This document shows, piece by piece, positions 50,255 to 59,379 of a stretch of 64,000 bases of DNA; within the stretch, counting starts at the first letter, position 1; every line of letters starts with the position of its first letter. Position numbers and translations under genes: made by a program. The notes below the pieces were generated by a model that did no database searches, was not told where the DNA came from, and saw only the letters and a list, made by a program, of their open reading frames with translations. Origin of the DNA: Pseudofrankia inefficax (GTDB taxonomy: Bacteria > Actinomycetota > Actinomycetes > Frankiales > Frankiaceae); contig NC_014666.1 in assembly GCF_000166135.1 (NCBI RefSeq), forward strand, positions 3,286,001 to 3,350,000, in the 5' to 3' direction.

Positions 50255-50393
50255 GCTGAACGACCGTACAGAAGACGGGATGGGGCGGCAAGGGAACGGA
50301 CGATCAGCCGGTGTCCGGTTTCCTGGCACGCTTAACGCCCGCTCAGCATGCTTGGTACGGTACCGCCGTCGAGGATGCGGAGGCCTGCGCGAG

Positions 50394-52745
50394 ATGACCG
50401 GTTCCGTCCACACTGCCACCGCTGTGAGCGCCGCCGCCCGGTACGCCGGTGCCCGGGTCCGCCGAGTGGAGGATCCTCGGCTGCTGACCGGCCAGGGCAC
50501 ATTCGTCGATGACGTCGTGCGGCCGCGGATGGTGCACGCCTGCTTCGTGCGCAGCCCGTTCCCGAGGGCGCGCATTCTCGGCATCGACGCCTCCGCGGCG
50601 CTCGCGCTCGACGGCGTGCACGCGGTGTTCGTCGCCGCCGACCTGAACCCGGACGTCCATGAGGCGTGGTACGGGATTCTCGGCAAGAACGTTCCGGACA
50701 CGCCGCGTCCGCCGCTCGCCGAGGATGAGGTCCGTTTCGTCGGTGACCCGGTGGCACTGGTGATCGCCGAGAACCGGTACGTCGCCGAGGACGCCGTCGA
50801 CCTGGTCGAGGTGGACTACGACCCGCTGCCGGCCGTCGCCGACTACGCGGGCGCCCAGGAGACGGACGAGCTGGTCCACGAGGCGTATCCGAACAATCTG
50901 GCCGGCGGCTTCCGGGGCTCGCCGGTGGACGCGGTGGACGCGGCCTGCGCATCGGCGGCGCACGTCGTGGCGGAGACGTTCTTCCAGCAGGCGTACGCGC
51001 CGGTGCCGATGGAGACGCGCGGGATCGTCGTCGAATGGGCCGGTGGCGAGCTCACGATCTGGGTCGCCTCGCAGGCACCGCACGAGGTGCGGGCGTTCGC
51101 CGCCCGGCTGCTCGGCCTGCCGGAGAACCGGGTGCGTGCCATCATGCGCGACACCGGTGGCGGTTTCGGTCAGAAGGTCAACCCGATGCGCGAGGACATG
51201 TGCATCATGCTCGCCGCGCGCAAGGTCCCCGGGGCCATCAAATGGATCGAGGACCGCCGCGAGAACCTGATGGCCGCCAATCAGGCCCGCCACGCGCACG
51301 GCTACACCCGGTTCGCGTTCGACGAGGACGCCCGGATCGTCGCGGCGCAGATCGAGTACACCCAGGATGTCGGTGCCTACCCGACGCCGTGGCCGGTCGG
51401 GACGTCCGCGGCCGTCGGCATGCTGTTCCCCGGTCCCTACCGGATCCCGACCGCCACGTGGTCGACCTGGTCGGTCTTCTCGAACACCGTGGGGCTCTCC
51501 GCGTACCGGGGGCCGTGGCAGTTCGAGTCGGTCGCCCGTGAGGTGCTGCTGGACATCGCGGCGCGTCGCCTCGGTCTCGACCCGGCGGATCTACGCCGGC
51601 GAAACTTTCTCGCCAACGCGGACATGCCGTACCAGAACCCGGCGGGATTCCTCTACAACCATCTCTCGCCCCGGGAGGTCTTCGAGGCGGGGCTGGCGAA
51701 GCTCGACTACGACGCGTTCCGCCGCGAGCAGGCCGCGGCCCGGGAACAGGGCCGTTACCTCGGCGTGGGCACGGCGAGCTACGTGGAGCCGACCGCCTCG
51801 GCCATGGGCTTCTACGCGACCGAGGGCGCGACGATCCGGATCGAGCCGTCCGGGAAGGTCAACGTCTATCTCGCCGGTGGGTCGACGGGTAACAGCCTGG
51901 AGACGACCGCGGTCCAGCTCACCGCGGACGCGCTCGGGGTCGACCTCGCCGACGTCAACACGATCCAGGGCGACACGGCGGTCACCCCGTTCGGCGGCGG
52001 CACCGGTGGCAGCCGCAGTGGATCGATGATCGCCGGCGCCGTCCAGGAGACGGGCGCGCAGCTGCGTGAGCGCATCATCGCCATCGCCGCGCACCTGCTG
52101 GAGGCACCCGCCGAGAACATCGAGCTCGCGCGGGGGCGGGCGACCGTGCAGGGTGATCCGTCGCCAGGGCTGTCCGTCGCCGAGATCGCGGCGGTCGCGT
52201 ACTTCGAGCCCGACAAGCTGCCGAAGGAGGTGCCGCCGGGGCTCGAGGCCAGCGGGCGGTACCAGGCGAAGGACATGATGCAGTGGGCCAACGCCACCCA
52301 CGTGTGCACCTGCGAGGTCGACATCGTGACCGGCGTCGTCACCCTGCTGCGCTACATCGTCAGCGAGGACGTCGGCCCGATGATCAACCCGAACATCGTC
52401 GAGGGCCAGGTGGCCGGCGGGACGGTCCAGGGGATCGGCGGGGCCCTCTACGAGAACCTCGTCTACGACGCCGACGGTAACCCGCTGGCGACCACGTTCC
52501 TCGACTACCTGGTGCCGACCATGGCCGAGGTGCCGCTCATCGAGATCGTCCACCTGGAAACGCCCGGGTCGGGCCCGGGCGGCTACAAAGGCGCGGGGGA
52601 GGGCGGCGCGATCGGCGCCCCACCCGCGATCATCAACGCGGTCGCGGACGCGCTCGCACCCTTCGGCGTCACGATCACCCGGCTGCCCGTCACGCCGGCC
52701 TCGATCGTCGACCTTCTCGTGTCCGCTCGGGCGCAGTCCGCATAA
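50394..52745 (+). CDS. Molybdopterin-binding large subunit, xanthine dehydrogenase family (CoxL-like)
   Basis: Catalytic subunit, 783 aa, of a molybdenum hydroxylase. N-terminal YAGARVRRVEDPRLLTGQGT; RDTGGGFGQKVNPMRED for molybdopterin cytosine dinucleotide; active-site loop AYRGPWQFESVARE. The catalytic Glu is in GYKGAGEGGAIGAPPA. AYRGPWQ differs from the AYxCSFR of true aerobic CO dehydrogenase and from AYRGAGR of form II, so CO is not the expected substrate; a purine, aldehyde or aromatic N-heterocycle is more likely. ATG at 50394 with a GGAGG site 11 nt upstream. Divergent from the other subunits. Confidence 0.9.
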   Translation: MTGSVHTATAVSAAARYAGARVRRVEDPRLLTGQGTFVDDVVRPRMVHACFVRSPFPRARILGIDASAALALDGVHAVFVAADLNPDVHEAWYGILGKNVPDTPRPPLAEDEVRFVGDPVALVIAENRYVAEDAVDLVEVDYDPLPAVADYAGAQETDELVHEAYPNNLAGGFRGSPVDAVDAACASAAHVVAETFFQQAYAPVPMETRGIVVEWAGGELTIWVASQAPHEVRAFAARLLGLPENRVRAIMRDTGGGFGQKVNPMREDMCIMLAARKVPGAIKWIEDRRENLMAANQARHAHGYTRFAFDEDARIVAAQIEYTQDVGAYPTPWPVGTSAAVGMLFPGPYRIPTATWSTWSVFSNTVGLSAYRGPWQFESVAREVLLDIAARRLGLDPADLRRRNFLANADMPYQNPAGFLYNHLSPREVFEAGLAKLDYDAFRREQAAAREQGRYLGVGTASYVEPTASAMGFYATEGATIRIEPSGKVNVYLAGGSTGNSLETTAVQLTADALGVDLADVNTIQGDTAVTPFGGGTGGSRSGSMIAGAVQETGAQLRERIIAIAAHLLEAPAENIELARGRATVQGDPSPGLSVAEIAAVAYFEPDKLPKEVPPGLEASGRYQAKDMMQWANATHVCTCEVDIVTGVVTLLRYIVSEDVGPMINPNIVEGQVAGGTVQGIGGALYENLVYDADGNPLATTFLDYLVPTMAEVPLIEIVHLETPGSGPGGYKGAGEGGAIGAPPAIINAVADALAPFGVTITRLPVTPASIVDLLVSARAQSA

Positions 52746-53002
52746 GTCCGCCGGTTCAGAAGGCGAATCAGACCTGGCCGTTCGCGTGGTGCCGTGGACG
52801 ACGGGCGGCCGCGCGACCACACCATCGCCAACACCGGCAACGAGATCGCCTATGACATTGCCACCCCGGTCGTCGCGGACAACCAGGCGTAACGCCATCG
52901 GCACAGCGCCGGGGGTCACAGAGACATCCAGGTGATCGCCTTCTGTTTGCGCGTACCCAGGTCAGTCTCGGTCCAACGGGCGCGACGAAAGGTTGAGGAA
53001 AG
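52746..53002. other. 257-bp gap after the CoxL-like gene
   Basis: Holds a 32-codon frame (GTG 52794 to 52892) reading DHTIANTGNEIAYDIATPVV, which looks like a gene end but is not identified. Otherwise nothing. Confidence 0.45.
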
Positions 53003-53282
53003 ATGAGAGCGGTCGGTTGTCGTCCTCGGTGCGCAGTTCTCCGAGATCCGTCTCGATTTCCAGACGATGTTCGTCCGCGAGGCGCGGCTCGTGCCATCGC
53101 TCGGCTACTGCTCACACGAGGACGGCAGTGACCTGGCGGACGCGGCGGCGATGCTAGCCGTGGAACCGATGATCGCCGCGACGCTGATCACGCACCGGTT
53201 CCCGATCGAGGACGCCGCGGAGGCGTTACGCGTCGCGGGCGACAGATCGCTCGGTGTCATCCGGGTGGTTCTTGAGCCCTGA
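53003..53282 (+). pseudogene. Zinc-type alcohol dehydrogenase remnant (internal deletion)
   Basis: Begins with a plausible start (MRAVG) and continues, in another frame, with VREARLVPSLGYCSHEDGSD, then THRFPIEDAAEALRVAGDRS and stop. This end matches VKEARIVASLGYGSHPGG and THRFPLKDVEEAFRVAGDRR of the intact enzyme at 57995-58930. The catalytic and NAD domains are deleted. Confidence 0.75.
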
Positions 53283-53324
53283 CGGCCCCGCTCGAGGAAG
53301 GGCTCGACCAGAAGGAAGGTGCGC

Positions 53325-54311
53325 AGTGGACAGACCGCTCGAAGGAAAGGTCGCCGTCGTCACCGGTTCCGGGATGGGCGCGGCCAAGGGAATCGCGGTC
53401 GGCCTGGCGGCGAGGGCGCTCGGGTCGTTACCAACAATCGCAAGCCCGGTTCGGTCGGTCTGTCGTCGTGGGCGAACAGCGACGACACCGAGAGTCTGCT
53501 GACCGACGACGACAGGCGGCTGATCGAGTCGCTGAGTGGTGACGCCCGGACGACCGCGGACCAGATCGTGGCCGAAGGTGGTGAGGCGGTCCCGTTCTTC
53601 GGTGATCCGGGCGATGTGAACGTGGCCGGTGCGCTCGTCCAGACGGCGGTGGAGGCGTGGGGGAGGGTCGACATCCCGCAGACTCACGCGAAGCTCACCG
53701 GGACCTACAACACGATGCACCATGCCCTGCCGCTCATGAGGCGTCAGGGTTTTGGCCGGGTGCTGAACGCGTCCTCGGACGCCTGGGTCGGCCTGCCGAT
53801 GCTCGCGGCCTACAGCGCCGCGAACGCCGGCGTGGTCGGCCTGACCAGGGCGGTTGCCCAGGAGGTGCGGGGGAGCGGCATCACCTGCAACGTGTTCTGT
53901 CCCCGGTCGATCTCCCGCAACCACGTCAACTGGCGGGCCTCGATGCGCCGGCAGTTGGCGAAGGGCGGCCCCGAGATGGAGGCCCTCCGGCACCGTCTCG
54001 AAAGAGAGGACAGGGACCACCAGGCGCCGGAGAACCTCGGCCCGTTTCTCGCGTATCTCGCCTCCGACGCGGCCGCCGGGATCAACGGCGAGGTCTTCTC
54101 GGTGACGGCGGGTGGCCGTGTCGCCCAGTACGACGGATTCACGATCGTCTCCGAGATCGAGAAACGCGAAGCGCCCTGGACCGTGGACGAGCTGGAAACG
54201 ATAGTCCCGGAGGTGCTCCTGAAAGCCGCGGCCCGAGGTCGGCCCGAGACGGCAGAAGCGGCATCCACCGCCCGGTTGTCTGGCCGACTGATGCCGTCTT
54301 GCTCTTGGTAG
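53325..54311 (+). pseudogene. SDR gene with frameshift and internal deletion
   Basis: GTG at 53325 starts VDRPLEGKVAVVTGSGMGAA, then a frameshift near 53415 (one base lost in a GCGGCG-AGGGC context) is needed to continue with GARVVTNNRKPGSVGLSSWA. Further on, WGRVDI runs straight into TYNTMHHALPLMRRQGFGRV, so the LVNNAG motif and about 30 residues are missing. AAYSAANAGVVGLTRAVAQE shows Lys replaced in the YxxxK site. Probably inactive. The C-terminus is long and otherwise intact. Confidence 0.8.
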
Positions 54312-54998
54312 ACGCGACGTCGCCGTCGATCTGACGGGTATACGGCCGCCTAAGCAAAGATCCCTTGACGGCCGTCGACACATGTTGATCACATGTTTAC
54401 ATCCGTGTATCCCGGTGGTCGAGCGGGCCCAGGCCGGGCCACAACGGAATCAGCCACGTCAAGATCTTGCCGATCAACTCCTTGCCCTGCCTGGTCGACG
54501 GCGTGGACTTCCAGATGTCGACCCCGCGGACCTCGCGGGGACGGTGCGCCTCGTCGAGAAGACCGGCCGGCCGATTCACGCCGCACAGGCCGCCGTCCGT
54601 GACCACGACACGCTGAAGGCCGTCGTCGGCGAGGGCGTCGCTGAGTTCGGCTACCCCGCTGAGCACCGGCGTCTCCCACCTGCCAGGGGCGCGACACATG
54701 CGCAGACGCTTCGAGCCGTCCCACCGTGGACCGCTCCAAGATCTGGCACCTACAGGCGGCGATGCAGGCCGGCCCAAGCCCCATTGAACTCCCGACCTCC
54801 ATCGTGAGAGCCCCGCCGTACCTCAGCAGCATCAGGTGTTCCTTGCCGGCGACGACGTTGCTGCAGCGACGCTGCGGGTGCAGGTGGTGATCGAGATTGA
54901 GGCCGTCGTCCGCGGTTCCACGCCCGTGCCCTCAGTTGCGGGGCAGGGGCGAGGTCGGGACCGCCGGGAGCACCTCCTTGACCCCCCGACCGCAGCAT
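54312..54998. other. Degraded region between SDR remnants
   Basis: Apart from the SDR fragment at 54514-54651, no gene is supported. The stretch near 54800-54960 contains a frame resembling an SDR C-terminus (VFLAGDDVAAATL), too weak to call. Confidence 0.5.
54514..54651 (+). pseudogene. Mycofactocin-type SDR internal fragment
   Basis: Reads DVDPADLAGTVRLVEKTGRP, then IHAAQAAVRDHDTLKAVVGE and GVAEFG. The DLAxTVRLVE...DVRDxxALxxxVxxGVxxxG block is typical of mycofactocin-coupled short-chain dehydrogenases. The start and the catalytic half are absent. Confidence 0.6.
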
Positions 54999-55016
54999 GT
55001 TAGACATTCGCCTAAT
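54999..55016. promoter_or_regulatory. TetR-like operator motif, copy 3
   Basis: GTTAGACATTCGCCTAAT. Same motif as at 44147 and 45768. It lies upstream of another mycofactocin-type SDR remnant and 450 bp before an intact SDR. Confidence 0.65.
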
Positions 55017-55164
55017 CGGTCGGCGGGCGCACCACATGATCGCCAAAGCGGCGCGGCTTACGCCTCGATCGGCTCGCCAGAGGTGCTATCCCGATCATGG
55101 CTCTGGCTCGTCCGACGACAGCCCGACGGGATCGGGCATCGCTTTGCGGGACGGGAGTCGGCAG

Positions 55165-55401
55165 ATGGGCAAGGCGGAGGGTCAGATTGTTCTCATCACC
55201 GGGGTCGCGTGGAGGCAGGCGGCAGGCTGGCGGTCGGTTGGTGGCGTGGGCGCCCCCATCATCGCGGCTGACACCTGCGCACCGATTGGCAACGGGCGCC
55301 ATCCGTTGGCAACTCCCGTCGACCTCGCTTCGGTGGTCAAGGAGGTCTCAGGGCACGCGCTCGGTGCGTCGAGGCCGCAGCGGATGCGCGATGCGCGATG
55401 A
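55165..55401 (+). pseudogene. Mycofactocin-type SDR N-terminal remnant
   Basis: Reads MGKAEGQIVLITGVAWRQAA, then PIIAADTCAPIGNGRHPLAT and DLASVVKEV. This is the normal start of mycofactocin-dependent SDRs (MGKLEGKVALITGAARGQG..., then the DICxP insert) but with the glycine motif broken. The rest is lost after about 70 codons. Confidence 0.7.
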
Positions 55402-55465
55402 GCTTCTAGTCCTTGCCCCGAAACAGGCTTGTGAATTTTCAAACGGGTGACCGGAGGGAATTTCG

Positions 55466-56248
55466 GTGAAGGGGCTAACTGGTAAGCGATTACTTGTGGC
55501 GGGTGGCGCTCGGGGCATCGGTGCCGCTACGGCGCGACAGCTCGCTCTCGAGGGTGCGCATGTCTATGTCGCTGACCTTGATGCCGATGGCGCGACCGCA
55601 GTCGCGCGTGAGATCCAGCTCGCCGGCGGGGCCGCAGAAAGTGGTCGCTATGACCTGTACGCCGAATATTCCATCGGCGACCTGATTTCCGACGTCGCGC
55701 GGATCCTGGGCGGCCTCGATGGTGTCGCGAATGTCGCGGCCGACACGTCAGCTGCCCTCCAGGGCCGTGACCTGGACCTGTTGCGGATGGATGTCGGTGT
55801 CTGGGAGGAGACCCTGCGTGCCAACCTGATCGGAACGGGCCTCGTCATCCGATATGCCCTGCCGCACCTCTTCGAGGCCGGTGGTGGAGTGATCGTCAAC
55901 GTGACGTCCGATGGCTCACTCGCTGGAGAGAAGGTCCGCGTCGCCTATGGCGCGTCCAAGGCTGCGCTCAACTCCCTCACCCGGCACGTCGCACGCACCT
56001 ACGGTGACCGGAATGTGCGCGCCAACGCGGTCAGCCCTGGCGCGATCATGTCCGAGACGGCGCTTGCGACTTTTGATGAGAAATGGCAGGCACTCCTGCT
56101 GGGGCTCATGCCTCTACGGCGCCCCGGGAACCCGCACGGCCAGCCAGCTGACATCGCGCAGGTCATCTCCTTTCTGATGTCGGACGACGCGAATTGGATC
56201 ACCGGCCAGGTGTGGAGTGTCAACGGCGGCTCAATGATGCGCGAGTGA
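55466..56248 (+). CDS. Short-chain dehydrogenase/reductase
   Basis: Intact SDR of 260 aa. GTG start with GGAGGG 8 nt upstream. AGGARGIGAATARQLALEGA (residues 13-32), ANVAADTSA in place of NNAG, Ser in VTSDGSL, and YGASKAALN as the active site. The C-terminal WITGQVWSVNGGSMMRE is standard. It heads a plus-strand set with the VOC, LLM and ADH genes. Lower GC than the hydrogenase region. The substrate is probably a secondary alcohol or ketone of the island's pathway. Confidence 0.9.
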   Translation: MKGLTGKRLLVAGGARGIGAATARQLALEGAHVYVADLDADGATAVAREIQLAGGAAESGRYDLYAEYSIGDLISDVARILGGLDGVANVAADTSAALQGRDLDLLRMDVGVWEETLRANLIGTGLVIRYALPHLFEAGGGVIVNVTSDGSLAGEKVRVAYGASKAALNSLTRHVARTYGDRNVRANAVSPGAIMSETALATFDEKWQALLLGLMPLRRPGNPHGQPADIAQVISFLMSDDANWITGQVWSVNGGSMMRE

Positions 56249-56447
56249 AGGTCGCCCCGGCTCGGGAGCGGTGTAAACGGGGGTGAAGGTCGGCGACCCG
56301 GCCGATGCTTGACTGCCCGTCGACGTTTGCGCCCATTCTGCCGGCGTCTTGCGTGAAATGTTGGCCACCACGTCGAGTCGCGCGGTCGCAAGCCCTACTG
56401 GCGCCACGTTCTCGGAGCCGAAAACTCACGACTGGAGTTTACCCGCA

Positions 56448-56900
56448 ATGACTAGCGATCTTGAGGTAACCAGCTTAGGGGTGTCCACCGGAGACCTCGA
56501 AATGTCGGTGCTCTTCTATACTGAGGGCCTCGGTTTCGAACGTGTCGGAGCGGCGGAATTCGGTGACGTGTTCGCCGCGCTCTGCGAGGTTGAGCCTCCG
56601 ATGCGGGCACGGTCACAGATAGTCGCAAAGGGCGCCGTTCGACTGCAGTTCCTGGAGTGGACCAAGCCCGGACCGTCTCCGCGCGCGCCGTTGCCCAGGA
56701 ACGTCGTCGGTCTGACCCACTTGTCGTGCGCGGTGAGAGATCTGGGCACGATCGTCGCTCGGCTCGTCGCTCTGGGCGGCACGGTGCTCGAGGACACTCG
56801 CACTCGGATTCCTCTGGGCCGCGGCACCGTGGAAATTGTGTGTGTCGCCGATCCGAACGGGGTGCGGATCGAACTCGCCGAGTACCCGGAGCGGCCATGA
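56448..56900 (+). CDS. VOC-family (glyoxalase-like) protein
   Basis: A 150-aa single VOC protein. LEVTSLGVSTGDLEMSVLFY near the start; GLTHLSCAVRDLGTIVARL near residue 83 with the metal-binding His; the final Glu in RIELAEYPERP. The start at ATG 56448 with CTGGAG. Overlaps the LLM gene by ATGA, so the two are co-translated; perhaps an isomerase or lyase acting on the F420 enzyme's substrate. Confidence 0.87.
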   Translation: MTSDLEVTSLGVSTGDLEMSVLFYTEGLGFERVGAAEFGDVFAALCEVEPPMRARSQIVAKGAVRLQFLEWTKPGPSPRAPLPRNVVGLTHLSCAVRDLGTIVARLVALGGTVLEDTRTRIPLGRGTVEIVCVADPNGVRIELAEYPERP

Positions 56901-57787
56901 AGGTCGGACTGAACATTGTCGGCGTGCGGCCCGAGGCGATCGTTGACTACGCGCAGGCCGCTGAGGAGCTTGGTTTCGAGTCACTCTGGTCAGGCGAGCA
57001 CGTGGCCCTTCCGAAGCATGATGGCTGGTGGGCGTCGCATCCGGGAACCGCGATGTTCGGTGACAAGTTCACTGAGGAGATGGTCGGCTTTACACCCGAC
57101 TCACCGTTTCTCGAGCCACTCGTTGCGCTCTCTCATCTCGCTGCTGTCACCAGCACGATCCGGCTCGGGGTCGGCGTGTATATGCTGGCGCTGCGCAACC
57201 CGGTGCACGCAGCACGGGCGATCGCGTCTGTCGATGTGCTGTCGGGAGGTCGCCTCGACCTCGCTGTGGGGCTCGGTTGGTGCGAACAGGAGTACACGAA
57301 CACCGGCAGCGAGTGGCGGACCCGGGGACGCCGCACCGAGGAAGCGATCGCGTGCCTGCGGGTATTGTTCGAACAGGACACTCCTGAGCACCATGGCGAG
57401 TTCTACGATTTTGGGCCGATCGGTTTCGGTCCTAAGCCGGTACAACGCCCCCGCCTGCCGATCCACGTCGGAGGGCACAGCCGGGCGGCCGTCGAGCGCG
57501 CTGCTCGCGTCGCCGACGGATGGTACGGCAGTACTGACCTAACCCATGTCGATCTCGTCCGTGAGGCGGTCGAGGCGGCCGGACGTGGCGACGACCCGTT
57601 CGAATTCTCGATCATCACCATGGAAGGGCCTGTCGACGAGAAGCGTGCCGGCCAGTTCGCCGCCCGAGGGGTCGAGCGGGTCGTGGTCACGCCATGGCCC
57701 GCAGCGCATGCAGGCTCCGTCGGTATCGCGGGTCTGGCCGACGTCGAGCAATGTGCCGAGGCAGCCGGCCTCGGCAGCTCCTCCTAG
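56897..57787 (+). CDS. LLM-class F420-dependent oxidoreductase
   Basis: F420-using TIM-barrel oxidoreductase, 296 aa. AQAAEELGFESLWSGEHVAL near residue 17; TSTIRLGVGVYMLALRNPVH near 93; LDLAVGLGWCEQEYTNTGSE near 120; LPIHVGGHSRAAVERAARVA near 193. These follow the family exactly. ATG overlaps the VOC stop. Probably reduces or oxidises a substrate shared with the adjacent SDR and ADH. Confidence 0.92.
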   Translation: MKVGLNIVGVRPEAIVDYAQAAEELGFESLWSGEHVALPKHDGWWASHPGTAMFGDKFTEEMVGFTPDSPFLEPLVALSHLAAVTSTIRLGVGVYMLALRNPVHAARAIASVDVLSGGRLDLAVGLGWCEQEYTNTGSEWRTRGRRTEEAIACLRVLFEQDTPEHHGEFYDFGPIGFGPKPVQRPRLPIHVGGHSRAAVERAARVADGWYGSTDLTHVDLVREAVEAAGRGDDPFEFSIITMEGPVDEKRAGQFAARGVERVVVTPWPAAHAGSVGIAGLADVEQCAEAAGLGSSS

Positions 57788-57860
57788 GGCTGCCGTAAGC
57801 GGTGCTAGCGGTCGTGATCTTCCCGTCTGAGTGTTCCACCCGACGAACTCGGAGTGATAA

Positions 57861-57998
57861 ATGCATTTCGGCCTGGACGCGAAAATCCTGGCGGTGCAGC
57901 CTCGCGACGCACCGATGAACCCGACCGACGAGGGGGTCGACCTGCATGTTCCGCGCGGCCTAAGCTGCCTTCTGCCCGCCCCGGGAGCCGACTCGTGA
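57861..57998 (+). CDS. Small ORF (45 aa) overlapping the alcohol dehydrogenase start
   Basis: ATG at 57861 has GGAGTGATAA just upstream. The 45-residue product (MHFGLDAKILAVQPRDAPMN...) ends in a stop that overlaps the ADH GTG (GTGA). No family recognised; it may be a leader peptide for translational coupling or a gene remnant, like the short SDR in front of coxM. Confidence 0.4.
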   Translation: MHFGLDAKILAVQPRDAPMNPTDEGVDLHVPRGLSCLLPAPGADS

Positions 57999-58930
57999 AG
58001 GCCGCTCGGGCAATCGGCGGTCGCGTCGTCCTCAGCGACGTCGACGAACCGCCAGGAGAGGGCGAGTTGCTCACCATGCAGGCAGTGGGCATATGCGCCA
58101 GCGACCTCGGCGCCATGGCTGCGGCAACGGGACGGATCCTGGGCCACGAACTCGTCGGCACACGGGTCGATGGCACGCGGGTGATCGTCGAGGCACTCTA
58201 CGGTTGTGGGGAGTGCGAGTTCTGCAGTGACGGGCGAATCAACCTTTGTCCGACGACCCTGACGCGATCGCTCGGCGTCCGAATGGACGGCGGTATGGTC
58301 GAGCGGTTCCGGGTACCCGGTGCCAGACTGGTCGAGTTGCCCGACGGCCTGCACGCTGGGTCAGCGACGCTGGTGGAGCCGGCGGCGGTCTCGTGGCACG
58401 GAGCCCGGATCGCCGGCACGAATCCGAACACCCGGGTACTCGTGGTCGGCGCTGGATCGGTCGGGCTGTTGGCCGTGGCCGCGGCACAAGCCCAGGGAGC
58501 TCCCGAGGTGAGCGTAGCCGCCCGACACCCACACCAGAAGGCGATCGGCGAGCGGCTCGGGGCCACCGAGCCAACCGACACCTACGACATCGTCCTCGAG
58601 ACGGCGGGCACAGCAAGTGCGCTTCAATACGGGGTACAACGGCTGAGGCCAGGCGGCACGCTGGCCATCCTCTCGGTGCACTATGGCAATCTCGACCTGC
58701 CGTACCCGTTCCTGATGGTCAAGGAAGCCCGGATCGTCGCATCACTGGGATACGGCTCGCACCCCGGCGGCCGTGAAATCCTGCAGGCTGCGGACATGCT
58801 TGTAGGCCGCCCGGAGATCGCCGAGGCCCTCGTGACGCATCGCTTCCCCTTGAAGGACGTCGAGGAAGCGTTCCGCGTCGCCGGCGACCGCCGGTCGGGC
58901 GCCATCAAGGTCGTCGTCGAACTTTGCTGA
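57995..58930 (+). CDS. Zinc-type (medium-chain) alcohol dehydrogenase family protein
   Basis: NAD(P)-dependent dehydrogenase, 311 aa. Catalytic zinc Cys in VGICASDLG, GHELVG with its Glu, and structural zinc site CGECEFCSDGRINLC. Rossmann motif VVGAGSVGLLAV near residue 149. At 311 aa it is shorter than the usual 340-350. GTG at 57995 with GGGAG 8 nt upstream. A decayed close relative lies at 53003-53282. Confidence 0.88.
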   Translation: MKAARAIGGRVVLSDVDEPPGEGELLTMQAVGICASDLGAMAAATGRILGHELVGTRVDGTRVIVEALYGCGECEFCSDGRINLCPTTLTRSLGVRMDGGMVERFRVPGARLVELPDGLHAGSATLVEPAAVSWHGARIAGTNPNTRVLVVGAGSVGLLAVAAAQAQGAPEVSVAARHPHQKAIGERLGATEPTDTYDIVLETAGTASALQYGVQRLRPGGTLAILSVHYGNLDLPYPFLMVKEARIVASLGYGSHPGGREILQAADMLVGRPEIAEALVTHRFPLKDVEEAFRVAGDRRSGAIKVVVELC

Positions 58931-59379
58931 GCTCGACCCTGCCTGAGAGCGCCACCTCATCGAAGGATTCGGGTGCTGTCACGACCTGACAGCGCCACTC
59001 TCACAGAGTCTCTCGCGGTCATGTTGAAGCGGTCTGCCAGGCGGAGTCCTGCGAAGGCCGACGGGTAGTTTGCGTCATCGCGTCGAAGTTCCCCAAAGCC
59101 CGAACCAGGTCGACCGGACGTCCGCCCAAAATTATTCCATCTGAGTGATGGCCGAACAGTAGTCCCTGCCGATTTGGTCGTCCCGCCGAGGCGGATCGCC
59201 TACCTGGCGAAGGGGCACACCCGCAGCGTTTTCGGAAACAGGCGTCGTTCCGGGCGCGCGGTCCTTCATCTACTGGCCGTCGGCGTTGCCGGTCCTCGTC
59301 CCGATCGGTCGCGCGACTCCTCAATACCGTCCTACTCGCAAATAGACCCACGAAAGATCAGCGCTGAAGCGGAGAGAAA
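58931..59379. other. 449-bp intergenic region
   Basis: A stem GCTGTCA / TGACAGC at 58975-58993 could end the ADH transcript. A GGACGTCC octamer is at 59113-59120. AAATTATTCC near 59130 is an AT-rich island. No gene; it probably contains the promoter of the binding-protein gene. Confidence 0.5.

Noticed and set aside
50394-52745. Aerobic carbon monoxide dehydrogenase
   Set aside because: The large subunit lacks the form I loop AYxCSFR; it has AYRGPWQ, so CO oxidation is not supported despite CoxM/S/G-like neighbours.
54800-54960. Possible SDR C-terminus (VFLAGDDVAAATL)
   Set aside because: The similarity is too short and lacks the TGxxxxVDGG end.
59113-59120. GGACGTCC octamer as a fifth copy of the E1alpha palindromic element
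   Set aside because: Only the octamer matches, not the extended GTCGGACGTCCTA context; expected by chance in GC-rich DNA.
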